Below, in pieces: positions 1 through 13,286 of a DNA stretch of 64,000 bases (its first letter is position 1; each line of letters begins with the position of its first letter). Source of the stretch: Echinococcus granulosus (Eukaryota; Platyhelminthes; Cestoda; Cyclophyllidea; Taeniidae); contig NW_020170563.1 in assembly GCF_000524195.1 (NCBI RefSeq), positions 3,857 through 67,856 on the forward strand, written 5' to 3'. Under the pieces are notes generated by a model, which saw nothing but the letters and a program-made list of their open reading frames with translations, searched no databases and was not told the origin of the DNA. A program made the position numbers and the translations under genes.

Positions 1-655
1 AACTAGGTGAGTGTTTGACGGTCGGTTCTAACAATGCACTTCGTCGCTATCAGGTAATGTCTGAAGTATCGACCCATTGAGTAGATAACAAACAGCTCAC
101 GTTCCCTCGCTCTCTTCTGTCTCATTTTTTTACTGAGCCTTGTACCCGCGTAGGCGATGACGTGTTCTCCTCCTTTTTGTCCTTTTGTGAGAGTACACCG
201 CCCACGGCCGCGTCGCTTGCATCCGTATCCGGTACAAACGGTAGAGCGCTCGAATTGAAATTTGGCAATGCTAGGATCGGAGCGGAGCAGAGCATTCGCT
301 TCAGTTCTTTAAACGCTTCATCGTGCTCTTTCTCCCACTTAAAATTCTTCCTTGCCTGCTTTTCAGTTGATTTATGTAACGGCCTGGCGATCTTAGCAAA
401 ACCCTTTACGAAACGCTGGTAGTAATTTGCCAGACCTCGGAAACTGCAGAGCTCCGTCTGGTCGGTCGGCGTAGGCCATGTCCTCACTTGCTGTGCACGG
501 TCCTCGGTGACTGCCATCCCATTCGACAATACTGTGTGTCCCGGGAAGGTGACTGAGCATTGTAGGAAACGGCACTTCTTCGGGTTCAAGGTTAACCCTG
601 CGTCTCGTAGGCGAGCCAACACTAGTTCTAGGTTGACTCTGGTCCATCGCCTGTG
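1..655 (-). mobile_element. Decayed Ty3/gypsy pol fragment (RT thumb to RNase H)
   Basis: Read on the minus strand, this stretch encodes the end of a Ty3/gypsy reverse transcriptase and the start of its RNase H domain. Visible landmarks are the thumb motif GLTLNPKKC (about 595-560), the segment SFRGLANYYQRFVKGFAKIARPL (about 445-380) and the RNase H start DTDASDAAVGGVLSQ (about 225-185). The RNase H open frame stops near 122; the family pattern resumes in another frame around 165-130 (a frameshift) and continues leftward with RNase H-like matches such as FRHYL and VRTD. It then meets a TAG at about 4-6, where the family normally has a tryptophan. The reverse transcriptase palm with its catalytic aspartates is absent to the right, so the copy is truncated and dead. 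The element continues past the left edge. Confidence 0.85.
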
Positions 656-661
656 TGGCAC

Positions 662-3600
662 GTTGATAGCTTATTTGTGCAAAAAAGTTTAAAGCCTCTG
701 TAAAGCCCCCGGCTAATGCACCGTGGTGCGGATTCATTGCATTAGCTAGCCACATCTTCACTTCACCAAACACCTTTGTCCTTTTTTTGTTGATCCGTTT
801 CAAATTGGTGTCTGCACCGTACTGCATCGTTATTCTTTGCATCCTAGGATAGCCTGCTTTCCTCAATGCTGAGTACCCAAAATTGCAAATGCTCGTGCAT
901 GCTTCTATTCACTGTTTACGGCGAAAAACCAACATTTCGTTCATTTTCGTTACATAGCTGGTTATATCGATCAGATGCCCATAATTATGCAGACGTTCGA
1001 CGAGGCACCTGGATGCTTAGAGGAATGACCACTGGCTGGGAACGAACCATCACGATCACGATCTTCACTGACTACGTACAGCTGCCATTAAACGTTTACA
1101 ACATTGAGATGTCATATTAATGGTGAGCGCCCCATGGCCGCATTGTGCCCGATGTTTCCTGCGGATATGAGTGTCCACAGGTTTTATGGTAATTATTCCA
1201 TGTGAGCAGTGTTAATGTATCTAGCTAACTTGATTAACCGTCGTGACTAACTCGCATTGGGTGTATACGCCGGCTGTTAGAACTCTTAAAAGGACACACC
1301 AGTCACTTAATGATGCGAATAACGCTACCAGGGTAGCATCTTTTTCCGTGGCTGTAAAATCAGGTCCAGATTTCATCGAAACACTCCTCATATGGCCAGA
1401 CCCCTAAGGTTGAATACTTTCATTCCACCGCTATTCACAGACTTTAGATAGGAAAAATAAAAAAACACATGTGATTCCAAAAGACAATTAAATAAGCTTG
1501 TGTTTTTCGATCAGTTTCGTCTAGAAAACAGTCTTGGAATCTAAGAGAACTCCTTCCTTGCATAATGGGGTGTAAATGCTAATGATTTGGAATTAACGGC
1601 ATTGAAAACTCGGGTTTGAAACTAGTCATGAAGTGCTGATATTAATCGCGGAGAAATTATAGCAAATTTCAAGTGCAGCATTGTAAACAGAAGTAAACTT
1701 GCAAATCCCTTGAAATAAGTAAAGTTGTGACAAAAAAGTATTCGTATTTGCAGGACGAGCTTTAAATGATCCAGACATAAGAGCTACTTCAATAAAGTGA
1801 TAAGGCTTAACTCTTTGATTACGCCTATCAGACAATTCGTTGCCAGACAATTGTCAAAGAGACCCATTTTTTCAATGGGAAGGTAATAAATTCTTTTAAA
1901 ATTCTCACTTCAAATAGCATGAGTGCATATAGATGTAAGCACTTATTGTATTTCAAATTTGACCGCATATGGCTCAACTTCTTTATTATACACATATACG
2001 CTACCAAGGTTGGATTGAAGACGCTTGATCTCTAGGCAAGTACTTCCTACTTTTACGCCACCGACAAACGCGCTGAGTTCTACTATATAGCTAACCCATT
2101 ATTTTAAACATTCGACAACTGAGTGTCATTTCGTGATAGTCTACGACACAGCAAACACAATTTTGCGGCACTTTCTTAAGTAGACTTATTTAAACGATTA
2201 ATGTTATTGCCGCTAAAAGCCACTTAGTCTACACTTTTAAGATGTTCCCGATCCACAATGGAATTCGCTGACAAAATTAGCCTATGCGTTTATTATAATC
2301 AAGTGAACTAGAAAAAAGAAATGGCAATGAAATAAGGTGGAACAAAGCAATTGCAGAACTCTTTACATACCACCATTACAGTCCACAATCTTTCCCAAGT
2401 GGAGAGCTATAGGCTAGAAAATGGTGTTTTTAAGATGTTCCGAATCCAGGAGTAGCACCCAGACGTAGTTCTATTCAACGCTTTAGCTGCCTCACTTTTA
2501 GCTGCTATCAGCATGTTTCGCGTGTGAGTAAGACCGAGGAAAGGTGGTAATCGTTTGGAGGTTGGAGAAGTACTGGGGTAAAGCGAAGCATTGTCATCTA
2601 TACAATGGGAATTCACTTAGGCTTCGAACAAGAAAATCAGCTTTAAAAAGGCGTGTTTGCTTCTGTCTAAGAAACCAGGTTAAAATATTGACGAATGTGT
2701 GGCATCAACCAATCATTCGAAACAACCAATCGACGAATTAGAAAAGAACTCACAAAAATGGCTGAGAATATGCTTAGAAGCTTTAAAATCTCCTGATAGA
2801 CACAGTACAAAATCTTAAACATTTGCAGTTAATGCAACAATTTTCCTTACCGAAAAACCCATAAGATTGTTTGTCAAAGTGCTGATGTACTTTTTGAAAA
2901 GAACTACGCTAAAGTAACCGACAAATATCAGCTTAGCCGAATTACCTAAGCATCCCAGTTGGATGTAAACATTAACCGGATAAAAGTGGTCTGTCGCCTT
3001 TCACAGTCCATCATGATGTAAATAAATCATAGTTTTAGAACTAAAGAACATCTTTTTTAAAAACATAGGGTCCCATATTATTATTTATTCAACGGAGGCA
3101 TCAATGGCTTAGTAGCATTGGCAGATATGAACAAACTGGCAAATTCCAATCATCTCTACAGCTTCGCTTTAGTAATTCATCTCATACTGCATACTTCGCT
3201 GCAATCTATTTCTTTCAAACACATAAAATAAGTCCTATTGTACTCTAGTCATTCAATCCCATCTCCTTTGAAATGGTGAATAAATACTTCCTTTCGATTT
3301 ATATCGAGTTGACATTTACCTCAGTTCACTTGTTCACCTCCGAACAAAACAGTCAATCAGGAAAATATGCAACCTTCAAACTTCATCTTAACGCCTAGCT
3401 GACAATTCTTGTTCCTCCACTACCCCACCAACTAGCCACACTGTTCACTACCGCCCCTATTGTCAAATGTTGATGCTCTTCCACTAATCAGCGTCAAATT
3501 CGTCAGACAGATTTATGTCTAACTGCCAGATTTGCCTATCCTGTGCATCCCTTGCGCCTAATGCTGCTACCACAGATACATACGCACGCTCCCACCCAAA

Positions 3601-6600
3601 TTTCGTGGTAAAGAAAAGAAATGAATTGTCCCATGGTAGTCAATTCACGGCCACCCTTCCTTGTGCAGTTGTTTAGTTCGGTATGTTGAGTTCAAGTGGG
3701 ACGATGCATGTTGAGTAGAGAACTGTAACAGTTGTGGTTGCAACTGTGATAGATGCTTCTTCTAAGGGTTTTAGGGACTCCAAGACCAGGCTGGAGGTGT
3801 CAAAGCTACACCTCCCACAATACGTGTGCAAGCACGGTGAAACGGCAAGGATCGGACAATTCCAAGTGGCGTCTCGTGCCAGCAATAAGGTGAAATGATA
3901 CCATTTAGGGGAAGGCGTTACCCTCTACATTGGATGCGTTTTCTTGCTACCATGATCTTTTAGATATAGTCAGTTTGTCTCGAAATTAGTGGCACTGAAT
4001 TTGATGGCAGCTGATGGCACGGAGCCATCAAACACATTCACTTGAACATGTCCACAGATGGGCGCGTAAACGATTTGCTTACCATTAAAGTATAATAACT
4101 AGGGATCACTCACTGAACCAGGTCAGGTGAAAATCGTGTTGTACTTCTATGGAATTGAGACATGCGGAATGCCTGTCCCATCAGCTTATTCGTTTTACAC
4201 AGTTATTCTTGCAGCAGTCGCTTAAGTGGGGGCATGCATTAGGTCTGTGGCAAGTGGTTTTTTCCCCAAACTACTTATGATTTGTAATGCATGTGTTGCT
4301 TTACGGCATCTTTTGGGTTGTATGGCGATTATTTCAACAAACCTTGTCCACTTCCCCTTCTCCTGCGTAAAAAACTCCTAAGCTCTCCTCCTAACAGTAA
4401 AAGGCGTTAATCACTTCTCTGTATAAGATGATTACTTTACGTAAATGGTGATCTCTACCTGAAGGTTTGAAGCCGGTGGTAAAGCTGTTAAAGTTCAAGT
4501 CTGCACACATAAAAGTGACTACAATTCGTAGAAAATAAACTTTTCTAGAAAAGCAATATTAAAGCCCATTATTCGGTCGCCTAAAGTAATACTTATACTT
4601 AAAGGCACAAATTACTTCACTTTTATCAGTGACTTTATGCAAATTTATTTGAGTATATCCTTTATTATTTTCTTAGCTTACCCAAATCTTAGTTCTTGTT
4701 TTTACATTTAAATTGAAAAAATGCTAAAAGATTGCGTTTGAGTGGGTTGGTAGTACACAAAATGTGTGTTTCACAAATGTTTTCTTTAAGAATAAGTTGA
4801 TTTATAGAAAGTTTACGGAATTTTTTATTTCAAATATGTATCTTTCAGGCATAATTTCCGTATATTAAAAATGGGAATATGCAATTGCGGTTCAAAAAAT
4901 AGTAAAAACTGCTCGAAAGTGGCCCGTTAAATTGGGAAACATGGAATTAATAGCCAATTTAATGCTGATCTATGGATGATAAGAGCAGACGGAGGCTATC
5001 GGTGGGCACAGAAAAAGGTTTAGCATTTTGAGCACCAATGAAAATACGAAGTCAGTCCTTGCAATCCATAGGTTGAGTGCTTATCCAATCAAGCGCTGCA
5101 ATAGCCATAACTAACCAACTAAAATGAGGCAAAGGGTTTTATAGGATGCCTGAAGTAATGCTACTCAAAGGGGCGCCTAAATACCGCATTAAGTTTCGTT
5201 TTCACCAAAATTATTAAAAATCGCAACTTTTGCTTCCATTTAAGTGCGTGTTTTGTAGAACTCAGAGAATGGAGTTTAGTAGATAAACTTCATTTATACT
5301 AAAGTTGAATATAAATTGTAGAGCCTGGACCTTCTCTGAGAACGTCATGGACATAGCGGGAATGACATGAACAGGATGTCACGCCATCGCACCTCAGTGA
5401 CAAAATCGGCGAGGTTTGAAGGGTAGGGAGCATAAGCAGACAAATTGCATAGGTGTCGTTCTCTAATCACATGGGTCTCATATGCTCTAAAAGCATTAAA
5501 ATACTATAATCAGAAACACAGTAATCAAACGAAGTTTACACTTGATTTAGAAAGAAGGCAAAATTTTACCATTTTGGAAAGACGGGTAAGTAGACCGAAG
5601 ACGAATGATTATAGTATTTTCAGGAACTAAAATGAAGCTTCCCTAGACATGTAAGTTTTCCAGTTGACAAGAAGTCGGTTTTTGCTTAGAGAATAAAAAT
5701 GCATAATCAGTAGTTAGAATAAGTAAATACGGTGTTAGCTTAAGTTGAACCAGGACTATGAACTTCATTCCTGCAACAATAACAACAGTTTCACGCAGCA
5801 GTGCTACACACAGAATTACCTTCCTAATGCGTCACATTACTACCCTTACGATCTGATGCAAATAACATGGACCGGACTAGATAGTAATTAAAGCGGTAGG
5901 CAGCAGTGACTATAAATGCGTACACGAAACGGGGTGGAGGGATAATGTTTCTTTTGAACAATAGTGTCTAACCTGAACGCACGGAAACATACCCGTTTGT
6001 GTCGAAGACTCTAGGCTCTCAACGCTTAAATGATGTCAGCTTTCCAGCTATGATCGACCACACACCTGCCAGTACGTTTCGTGGACATCTGACTGATGCA
6101 CAATCTGTTGGGCGAAAAGTTGCTGAAGAATTTATGTTTCCGTGAAATCGATGAATAAAACGTAAAAATTTGCGTGTACTGATGGTTTCAAATTCACCTT
6201 ATTCTTTTTGATCCATCTTATTTGTTACCTTAAAAATTGTACGAGAAAGGCAACAAATACTACTTTATAGTCAGAGAAACTAGAATGAGTCCTATCAAAA
6301 CAGATTATTATATGCATTTTATCCCTTTTAATGAACAAAGCTATTTTCTGTTCCTTTAAAAAATAAAATTTACACAAGTCCACCTCAATAGGCAAAAAAA
6401 TTTTAAAGTTCTTACCATCTGGTTAACAGAGAAACAATATTATCTCTTTTTTAAAAAAAATCTTAACCATCATCACTGCTCTGATAACCACAGGATCCTG
6501 ATGCTTCCGAAGTGGAAGGGGACGAGAAGGTAGAAGAAAGGGAGGGAGAGAGGGGGAGGATGACCTTGACAAGCAAATTTTCCCCCGGAGATTGTGTAGT

Positions 6601-9600
6601 CTGCTTGTAGAAACAGCAATGACAGATATCGCAAAAACAATTAATTCCTCCCTTTTGACCAAACTGTAGTAGCCACAGTTGCCTTAGCTCCTTTCTTACC
6701 TCTTTAAAGGACTATTAAATACGCCCATCATTAACAAAATCGAACATTATCCCTACTACACCGCCAATCACAAGGGGCTCCTTTCATTTTATCATAAATA
6801 AAAGCACTGGTCTCATGCCGTTAAGGCATCATGACGATGATGCCATAAAAAGGTGGTTCTAGTGTTTAAAGGATTTATTTTTTTGAAAGAACAACCAAAA
6901 AAGGCCCTTTTTATTAAAATGGGATAAGCCAAATCACTGATACTGGTTCTTAAAAAAAGAATAGGTATTAGCCAGAGGAATTTTGTGAATAAGTTAAGTT
7001 TGGATTAGGTCTCAATGATTCAGGGGAGAAGGCTGATACGTTTTATGGCAGTAAATTCTCCACCCATTATTGTTACCATAAAAAGTGAGAGGCGATTTGC
7101 TTGGGGATCAGGGATGAAGACTAAAAATCATGCACCTCTGTAAAATAGACCGCTTAAAGTGGATTTATAATATTTGTATTTTAAGAGGTATTTGAGCCAA
7201 TTGTTATTCTCATATTAGAATGGATGCTACCAGGACGCTTCTCCATCCAGCAGTGAGTCTAAGGTCTCCTGTTGCGAGTGCTAATATAATCCTTTTTGAC
7301 AATGCAACGATAGGCTTTGAATTGTAGTACAAGAAAGTTGATTTTACATACTTTCTTTCTTTGTTTTACTGAATTTGCCCTTCTTTCACTAACGCGTTAG
7401 TACAATCGGTCAAGGGAAGCATACCATGACATAGGCATTAACACCACCCTAGTGTCATTTGTGAGGAGATTAACGGATATAGATATGAAGACTAGCTTCT
7501 AACGTTGTTTGTGCATAACAATCGAGTGCCTTGATGCACTGGTGAATTAATGCAGAACCTCTGTAGAAATCGAATTGAAATTTTAAATGTCGTATTGTGT
7601 GCCGCGTTTCTAGTGGGAGAAAACCACTTTTCCTTAAGCTTTTCAAAACTGATTATGTGTTTATACATAACCACATACACATGTAAATGCAGAAGTGTAA
7701 ACGAGAGATCAGTCGAACCGATCAAATGGCAACACAAAGTCAGGTTTGTTACTTTGTGCTAGTATAAAGGTAATAAAATATAGCGACTCCAAATCACAAG
7801 GAGTAAATCGCTGACTAAAATAGCTAATTAATTTGATGGGTTGCTGGCGTATGCTCCTCTCATACGGCAAAATACAGGAGAAACTATCCATTTCATTATC
7901 CATTACTGTAACTGATTTAAGCCATAACATGCATAATCATTCGTTTTCTCTAGCTTCGACTCTAAGTAACTTCCGAACATTAAAATCTTACCCCAATACC
8001 ATTCTCTCTGACTCACCCTCCAGTGACAACGAGGTTATGTCAAATGGGAAAAATCACGTCACAAAGTCAAATGTTAATGCGTGCATGAGAAACATGGTCA
8101 TTGGTGTGCTATGCCGACTGTTTCCATTGTCACAATTTTTCTCCCCATTAATTTTAATAAAGTAATGTGACTTAAATTTCTATCCTGTTATAATTAATAA
8201 CAGAAGAAGGTCTTATTTTTCAAAATTATATGCTTGTTCATCTACATTAGCACGCGCTACCATTGTCATTTTTGGGTGACATGTGTTCGCCATTACCATT
8301 AATGATAATTGCGATTGCACCAAATTATGTCCCAAAGCGATCATAAGATCTAAAGCGCAACAGAAAATATTTAGAATGGCATTCGGCTGACGTTAATCAA
8401 TTTGTTTCCGAATTGAACAAATCTTAAGGGAATAAATACCTTGGGAACTGTAGGTGGTAGTCGAATCTCTTCTAAAGACTTGGTTTGCTTAGCTCTAGAA
8501 ATATGCGTAGTACCGGAATCTCCCCAGACGATAGTTGTACTATGTATTAACTACAACGACCAGGCAAGAAAGCTGGTGGTTTATTAGCAAAAGTGAAAGT
8601 AACAGAGCATCTATAAAAAAAGATGACGGTCGTTATTGCGAAGACTGCAGAACAAACGTGGATAAAAGTAATATCGAAGCAAAAGTTGTTATATTGTACA
8701 GCCTCTCCATCTAAAAGCTGTCCTTGGTGTTTTGAAAGCCACGAAACGAAATCAAAGGGTTTGTTTTCTGCCCTTACGAGAAGACATTTGAATTAAACTC
8801 CAGTGACACATTTCATCAGTTTTGCTGAATTATCAAGAGTTCTATCCCCCTTTACGCTCTGCCTTGTGGGAGATCCCTGAATTTAAATTACTTGGGGCAT
8901 ATTACGCTCTCTATTGGAAGAAAAATTCACCTAAAAATGGAGCCATTTAATGAAACATATTAGATATCATCTCCTCTTACCACCTTGTTCTTGTCCCAAA
9001 ACCTTTAAACCGTCTCTCTGTGTCCCATTAAGCTAATAACCAAGTGAACGAGGTTCTTTTATCAGCATAATTTAGATACTTCATTATAAGTCGCATAAAC
9101 ACCTCTAAAAGAAGTATTTTTGAATCCCCCGAGTTTGTTGCCGCTCAAGATGTTAATTCCATTGTTACCAAATACAAAATTTTGCTAATTTCTAAAGTTT
9201 ACATAACTTCAATATCCGTTCCGTTGTGAGTCCCAAAATTTCGACCCCTCATAGCACATACCTTTCCTCAGCAAAGTTTTGATGAGATAACCAGGTCATA
9301 AAGTCAGTATAGCTCTTCATCTGGACTGTGTTCAATTGCAACTGCTATCAATGTTGCACCTAAGGCGTTATGCGATGTATAAGTCTGGATACGCTTCGAT
9401 TATAGGGGTGTACAGAATAGCTGGTAGGCTGCTATAGGAAATGACACGAATGAAACGCTATGAGAATAAGATAGTGGGCAAAACTGCGGTTTCGTTCTGT
9501 AACAGTTAATCTTTTATCAAAATGAAATTATCCAGTCAGAAAACTAATACCAAATACTTTATCACCTTTAAATTAAATTCAGTCTTAATGACAACTGAAT

Positions 9601-9914
9601 CAAAGACTTCATAAAAACCATTCTTACTCTTGTAAATGAGACAAAGGGCACAGCAGATGTTGAGCTGCATGGATGGATACACATTGTTAACATCTGCGGT
9701 CCACATGTGTACATATGGCCCTTTGAGCTTCACGAACGCACCGCACGAAATTGTTTAAGGCTTCCGCCCTTTCGCTAGGCGCCATGGCCGTCAAGCCTGT
9801 AAGCCTTTCCGTACGCCACCAATGTGTTTTCTGTCCTAACATTGTGACTCAGGGAGCTGCAGTCGGGCAATAACAGATGATGCAAAACGCAAGAGCCAAG
9901 CTATTTCATATCGC
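662..9914. other. Gene-poor AT-rich DNA
   Basis: I see no supportable gene on either strand. The open frames are short (at most about 110 codons), start mostly in low-complexity AT-rich sequence, lack splice-site context and match no family I recognise. The 110-codon plus-strand frame at 7833-8165 has no recognisable domain. A short purine-rich tract lies at about 6510-6562. Sequence at 9720-9915 is GC-richer and may belong to the repeat copy that follows. Confidence 0.6.
6510..6562 (+). repeat. Purine-rich (GA/GGGA) tract
   Basis: About 50 bases are nearly all purine on the plus strand, built of GAAG, GGGA and GAGA units with few interruptions. It is simple sequence with no coding sense. 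Such tracts can form triplexes, but nothing here shows a function. Confidence 0.6.
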
Positions 9915-9920
9915 ACTACT

Positions 9921-10120
9921 GTAATACGATAGTGGTTTATCCCTCGGTTCTGATGAGGCGCCACTTTTGTACTTCGAATTAGCCCCCTTGTACCTCGCTG
10001 GGTGGGCTGGCCTTTTGGGCCATGCCAATAGCCCAGACACCTTCTCCGTGCTGAATATATATATTCTGCTCGAGTATTTTGTCTTCTTTCGTCTTCAGGG
10101 AGTCTCGGGACGCTACACTA
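9921..10120 (+). repeat. Dispersed repeat, copy A
   Basis: This segment aligns over about 200 bases with the reverse complement of 37338-37534 and, more weakly, with 14391-14510. Shared landmarks are GTAATACGAT, CCACTTTTGTACTTC, CCTCGCTGGGTGGGCTGG, and TCTTCAGGG followed by AGTCTCGGGACGC. The similarity starts near 9921 and fades after about 10120. No terminal repeat, tail or target-site duplication is evident by eye, so the element class is unknown. The open frame across it (9967-10227) is not conserved between copies and I do not treat it as a gene. Confidence 0.75.
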
Positions 10121-10613
10121 CCTTACGTAGAAACCAAACGAAATCCATGAGTGGTTTGCCACGCCTTGAGACTTATATCTTACCATCTCTTCTGAGGGAT
10201 ATAAACGCACATGTGGAGATAGTATGAAACCAAAAGGAGTCTGTTTTCACATACTACACGATGTTACCACTTGTGCAACGCACAAGTACCAATTTTAGTA
10301 ATAAAAAGTGGCAAATCGAATTTCAGAAAATAGAGTTAAGGAAAGAATTGAGAAACTGTGACCTAGTGGTATTTACAATGACATTCCACGAAAGCTTATT
10401 TTATCAAACACACGAGACATTCTCCGTATTCTTTTTAACGTTATATAAATTTGCCTTAATAACCTAACACTACACCGAATAATTAAAAAGAAATGAGTTT
10501 TTATCTTTCCCCACGCATTAAACAAATTAAGAGTTAAGCCTGATTTATGCCGGGGAAATGCGCTTATTTGCACTATTGATGCATTATTTCACGGACTGAA
10601 TTTGATGTGAATA

Positions 10614-13286
10614 ATGTTGACCTTGGGTCGCGATGAAAATCGTTTGTGGACCTACAAAATCATGTGTGATAAGGTGGGTGACGCGTGTCATCCATCCAAC
10701 ATGCAACTGTTCATAGGCATTGATGGTGTTTCATCTCTGTGTTTTGTGCCCTCCATTGATAAAAACCTCCTCATGGTTGGTACCACTGGTGGTCGCGTAA
10801 GAATGTAGGCTTCCTGTTTTATTTGCTCACTGTTGCCTTACTCTAGTCTTGATTGTTCAAGAAATACTTGTAAAACTCTTTATCAAAAGCGGTGGCACAA
10901 GTCTATAAGGTGCTTGGTCGTCAACCCGTTCTCCCCCACATCTTGCATTACAGCCTCCAACCAAGGTTGTCTTAAGGTTCATGACATCGAGACAAAGAAA
11001 CGGATTGGTTATTTCACGGGATCGGGGGATTCCTCGCCATTTTCCGCACTGGTCGCTGTCACTAATCATCGTTGGGTAACGGGGGACGACAATGGTATGA
11101 TAAAAGTGAGCGCGAGGACCATAGCTCACTCTTGATTCAGATATGGGACGATCGGTTGAAAGAAGGCCATTGCTTCACCATCAAACCTAATACAAACGAG
11201 ATGGATGCAGATCTCTGCGGAACCAACGATCTAGCAGTTGGGGCCGATCCCCAAGGCACTCTGCTCGCCGCTGTGGAATCGGGCTGTCTTGTCACCTACA
11301 GTATTAGGCGCAGACGACTTGAGACCATTTCTGAGCCTCTGGGCTACAGTGCTCGCTCTGTCTGCTCCATTAAGAATGGTAGCAAGGTCCTTCTGGGTAC
11401 TGATGAGGGAGTGATATTGATGTACAATTGGGGCGAATTTGGCAGCATCTGCGACCGATTCCCCGTTCGGACGAGCCGCACGCGGGTCGACCATCGTTCA
11501 GGTACGAAGCTTTTTGATGAGGCTGGCTGTCCAGCGGTGGAGAAGATTGTCAAAGTCACGGAGAATATTGTTGTTATAGCAACAGACGATGGGGCGATTA
11601 GGTAAGTCGAAACAATCTTGGTATGCCGTAGGACAGATGATGTTCTATTTCCCTTGGCGTCATTATTTGATCTATGGTCAGACTTCATTCCTTATAAAAC
11701 TGTTTTGCAATCTCAAGGCCAAGTTCAAATACAAATTTGTCTTTTTTGAAACTTGTAATTATTATTTTTTAGGGTTAGTGACACGTATATTCATGTATAT
11801 TTGATCTTCGTCTTAAAAATTTGATCGTTTTATTGTAAATAGTGTAGCTTCTGAGGTACCTCTGAACACTTAGAGCTTAATGAGACACTGTTATGTTACA
11901 TGACAACTTGTTGTTGCTATTTTTTACTTTGATGTTTTTTACCTTTGGGGCAAAACACGGTTGGTAATTTTCAGACTGGATACTTAAACTGACATGATTT
12001 CTCCTGACCCTGTCATGCTTCTGAATCTTTATTTGAGTGAGAACCGTTTATCATTTTAGTTGTGATGTGATTGGCGAGCTATCACAGCGTTTTAGTTTAA
12101 AATTTCCATTTTGCAAATTGAGATACCACGTCGACTTCCACCGATATAACCGTTTAAGGCCCCCTGTTTCTTTACTAATTGTGTGCTTTTTTACCTACAA
12201 GGTCGGGAAAATTGGCGTTTTGACTAGGTAAGGCAGCAATGGAGTTCTAGCTTCTAATTTAACGGGGATTTAGGGTCTCATTTTAGGAAGGGAGGAACTT
12301 CCTTTTCCACATGATCCTCTTCCACCTTTATGCACTGCTCTTCCAGTGTTTGGCTGGTGTACAGAGGGAATTTCTGTCATTAAGTCTGTACCCAGCGTGA
12401 GCAAACTTTACGAAACTATAATTGTTCTCAAATGGATGCGTTTTATTCACCATTTTCCAGAATAGTATTTCGTGCAGTTTAGTGTTGAATTTCCACACGA
12501 CTGGAGGTCAAGGTCGTCATTTAGACACGTACGGCCTCCACTAGTAAAATGTTGTACTTACCACTTTGGGCTGGGGGCCTTCTATAGTTATCCCTATGTC
12601 CCAAATCTTTTCATCACAGAAAATTTTGCTCACCATTGCACGCTGCTGCATACGAGTATACACTACCACTGTTGCCTGACATCTTTGATTAACCGCTGTA
12701 TGTACTGGACTAGACTACGATATGTGCATTGAGTGCTGTGAGTTATGGTAAGTGATCTAAAATCAGGTCTCAATTCGATTTTAACACCTCTGGTACAATG
12801 AATGTTGTTTTACTTCTTAGCTATTTAGGAGGTTAAATAAGAACATTCCATCCTTACTAGTCCACTAATTGCACGTATCTCTCCTCTACTTTTAGTCCAA
12901 TGAGCATCCTTCCCAATCGCATGCTCACTTGTCTCGGTTGGCACACAGCAGATGAAGCTACGGGGGGTGGTGGTGACTGTATGACCTTGGCGGTGTCTCC
13001 TGCTTCCACAGTCGTTCCTCTGTTAGCTAGCGGACTTCCTCTGGCACCGAGCCTCAAATTCTGGTCGGTGGAACACCTTCCAGCCGAAGCGGAGGCCGAG
13101 TCAGCAAAGGTGGTGACTGGGGAGAAGATGATGACCCAAAGATATGGACGTGATGCGAAAGCTAGAGTCACTTCGAGGGGTGCGGACCGTGATAGAGAAG
13201 ATTTTTTATCAGGACTGACGGAGAGAAATGGGGAAGGGAGCAAGGGGGAAGAGGAGGAAAGAAGTAATGACCGTGAGAGTGATTAG
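10614..13286 (+). CDS. WDR55: WD repeat-containing protein 55-like
   Basis: WDR55 is a nucleolar WD40 beta-propeller protein linked to ribosomal RNA processing. Proposed exons are 10614-10796, 10847-11105, 11141-11601 and 12896-13286 (stop TAG), giving about 430 residues against about 380 in vertebrates. Family matches are VGTTGGRV (exon 1); WVTGDDNGMIK joined to IWDDRLKEG across intron 2; SIRRRRLETISEPLG and LMYNWGEFGSICDRF (exon 3); ILPNRML and SLKFWSV (exon 4). The tail DFLSGLTERNGEG plus an acidic/serine run matches the family's DFF-GL and acidic C-terminus. Intron 2 is only 35 nt (GTGAGC...TTCAG). Intron 3 (11602-12895) has a GTAAGT donor and a TTTTAG acceptor. The exon 1 to exon 2 join does not keep frame with the visible splice sites, and the start (ATG 10614, or an internal ATG at about 10701) is uncertain. 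Family assignment is firm; the N-terminus is not. Confidence 0.87.

Noticed and set aside
12857..13243. 128-codon minus-strand frame opposite WDR55 exon 4
   Set aside because: It is the antisense shadow of the real exon, which carries ILPNRML, SLKFWSV and the acidic tail.
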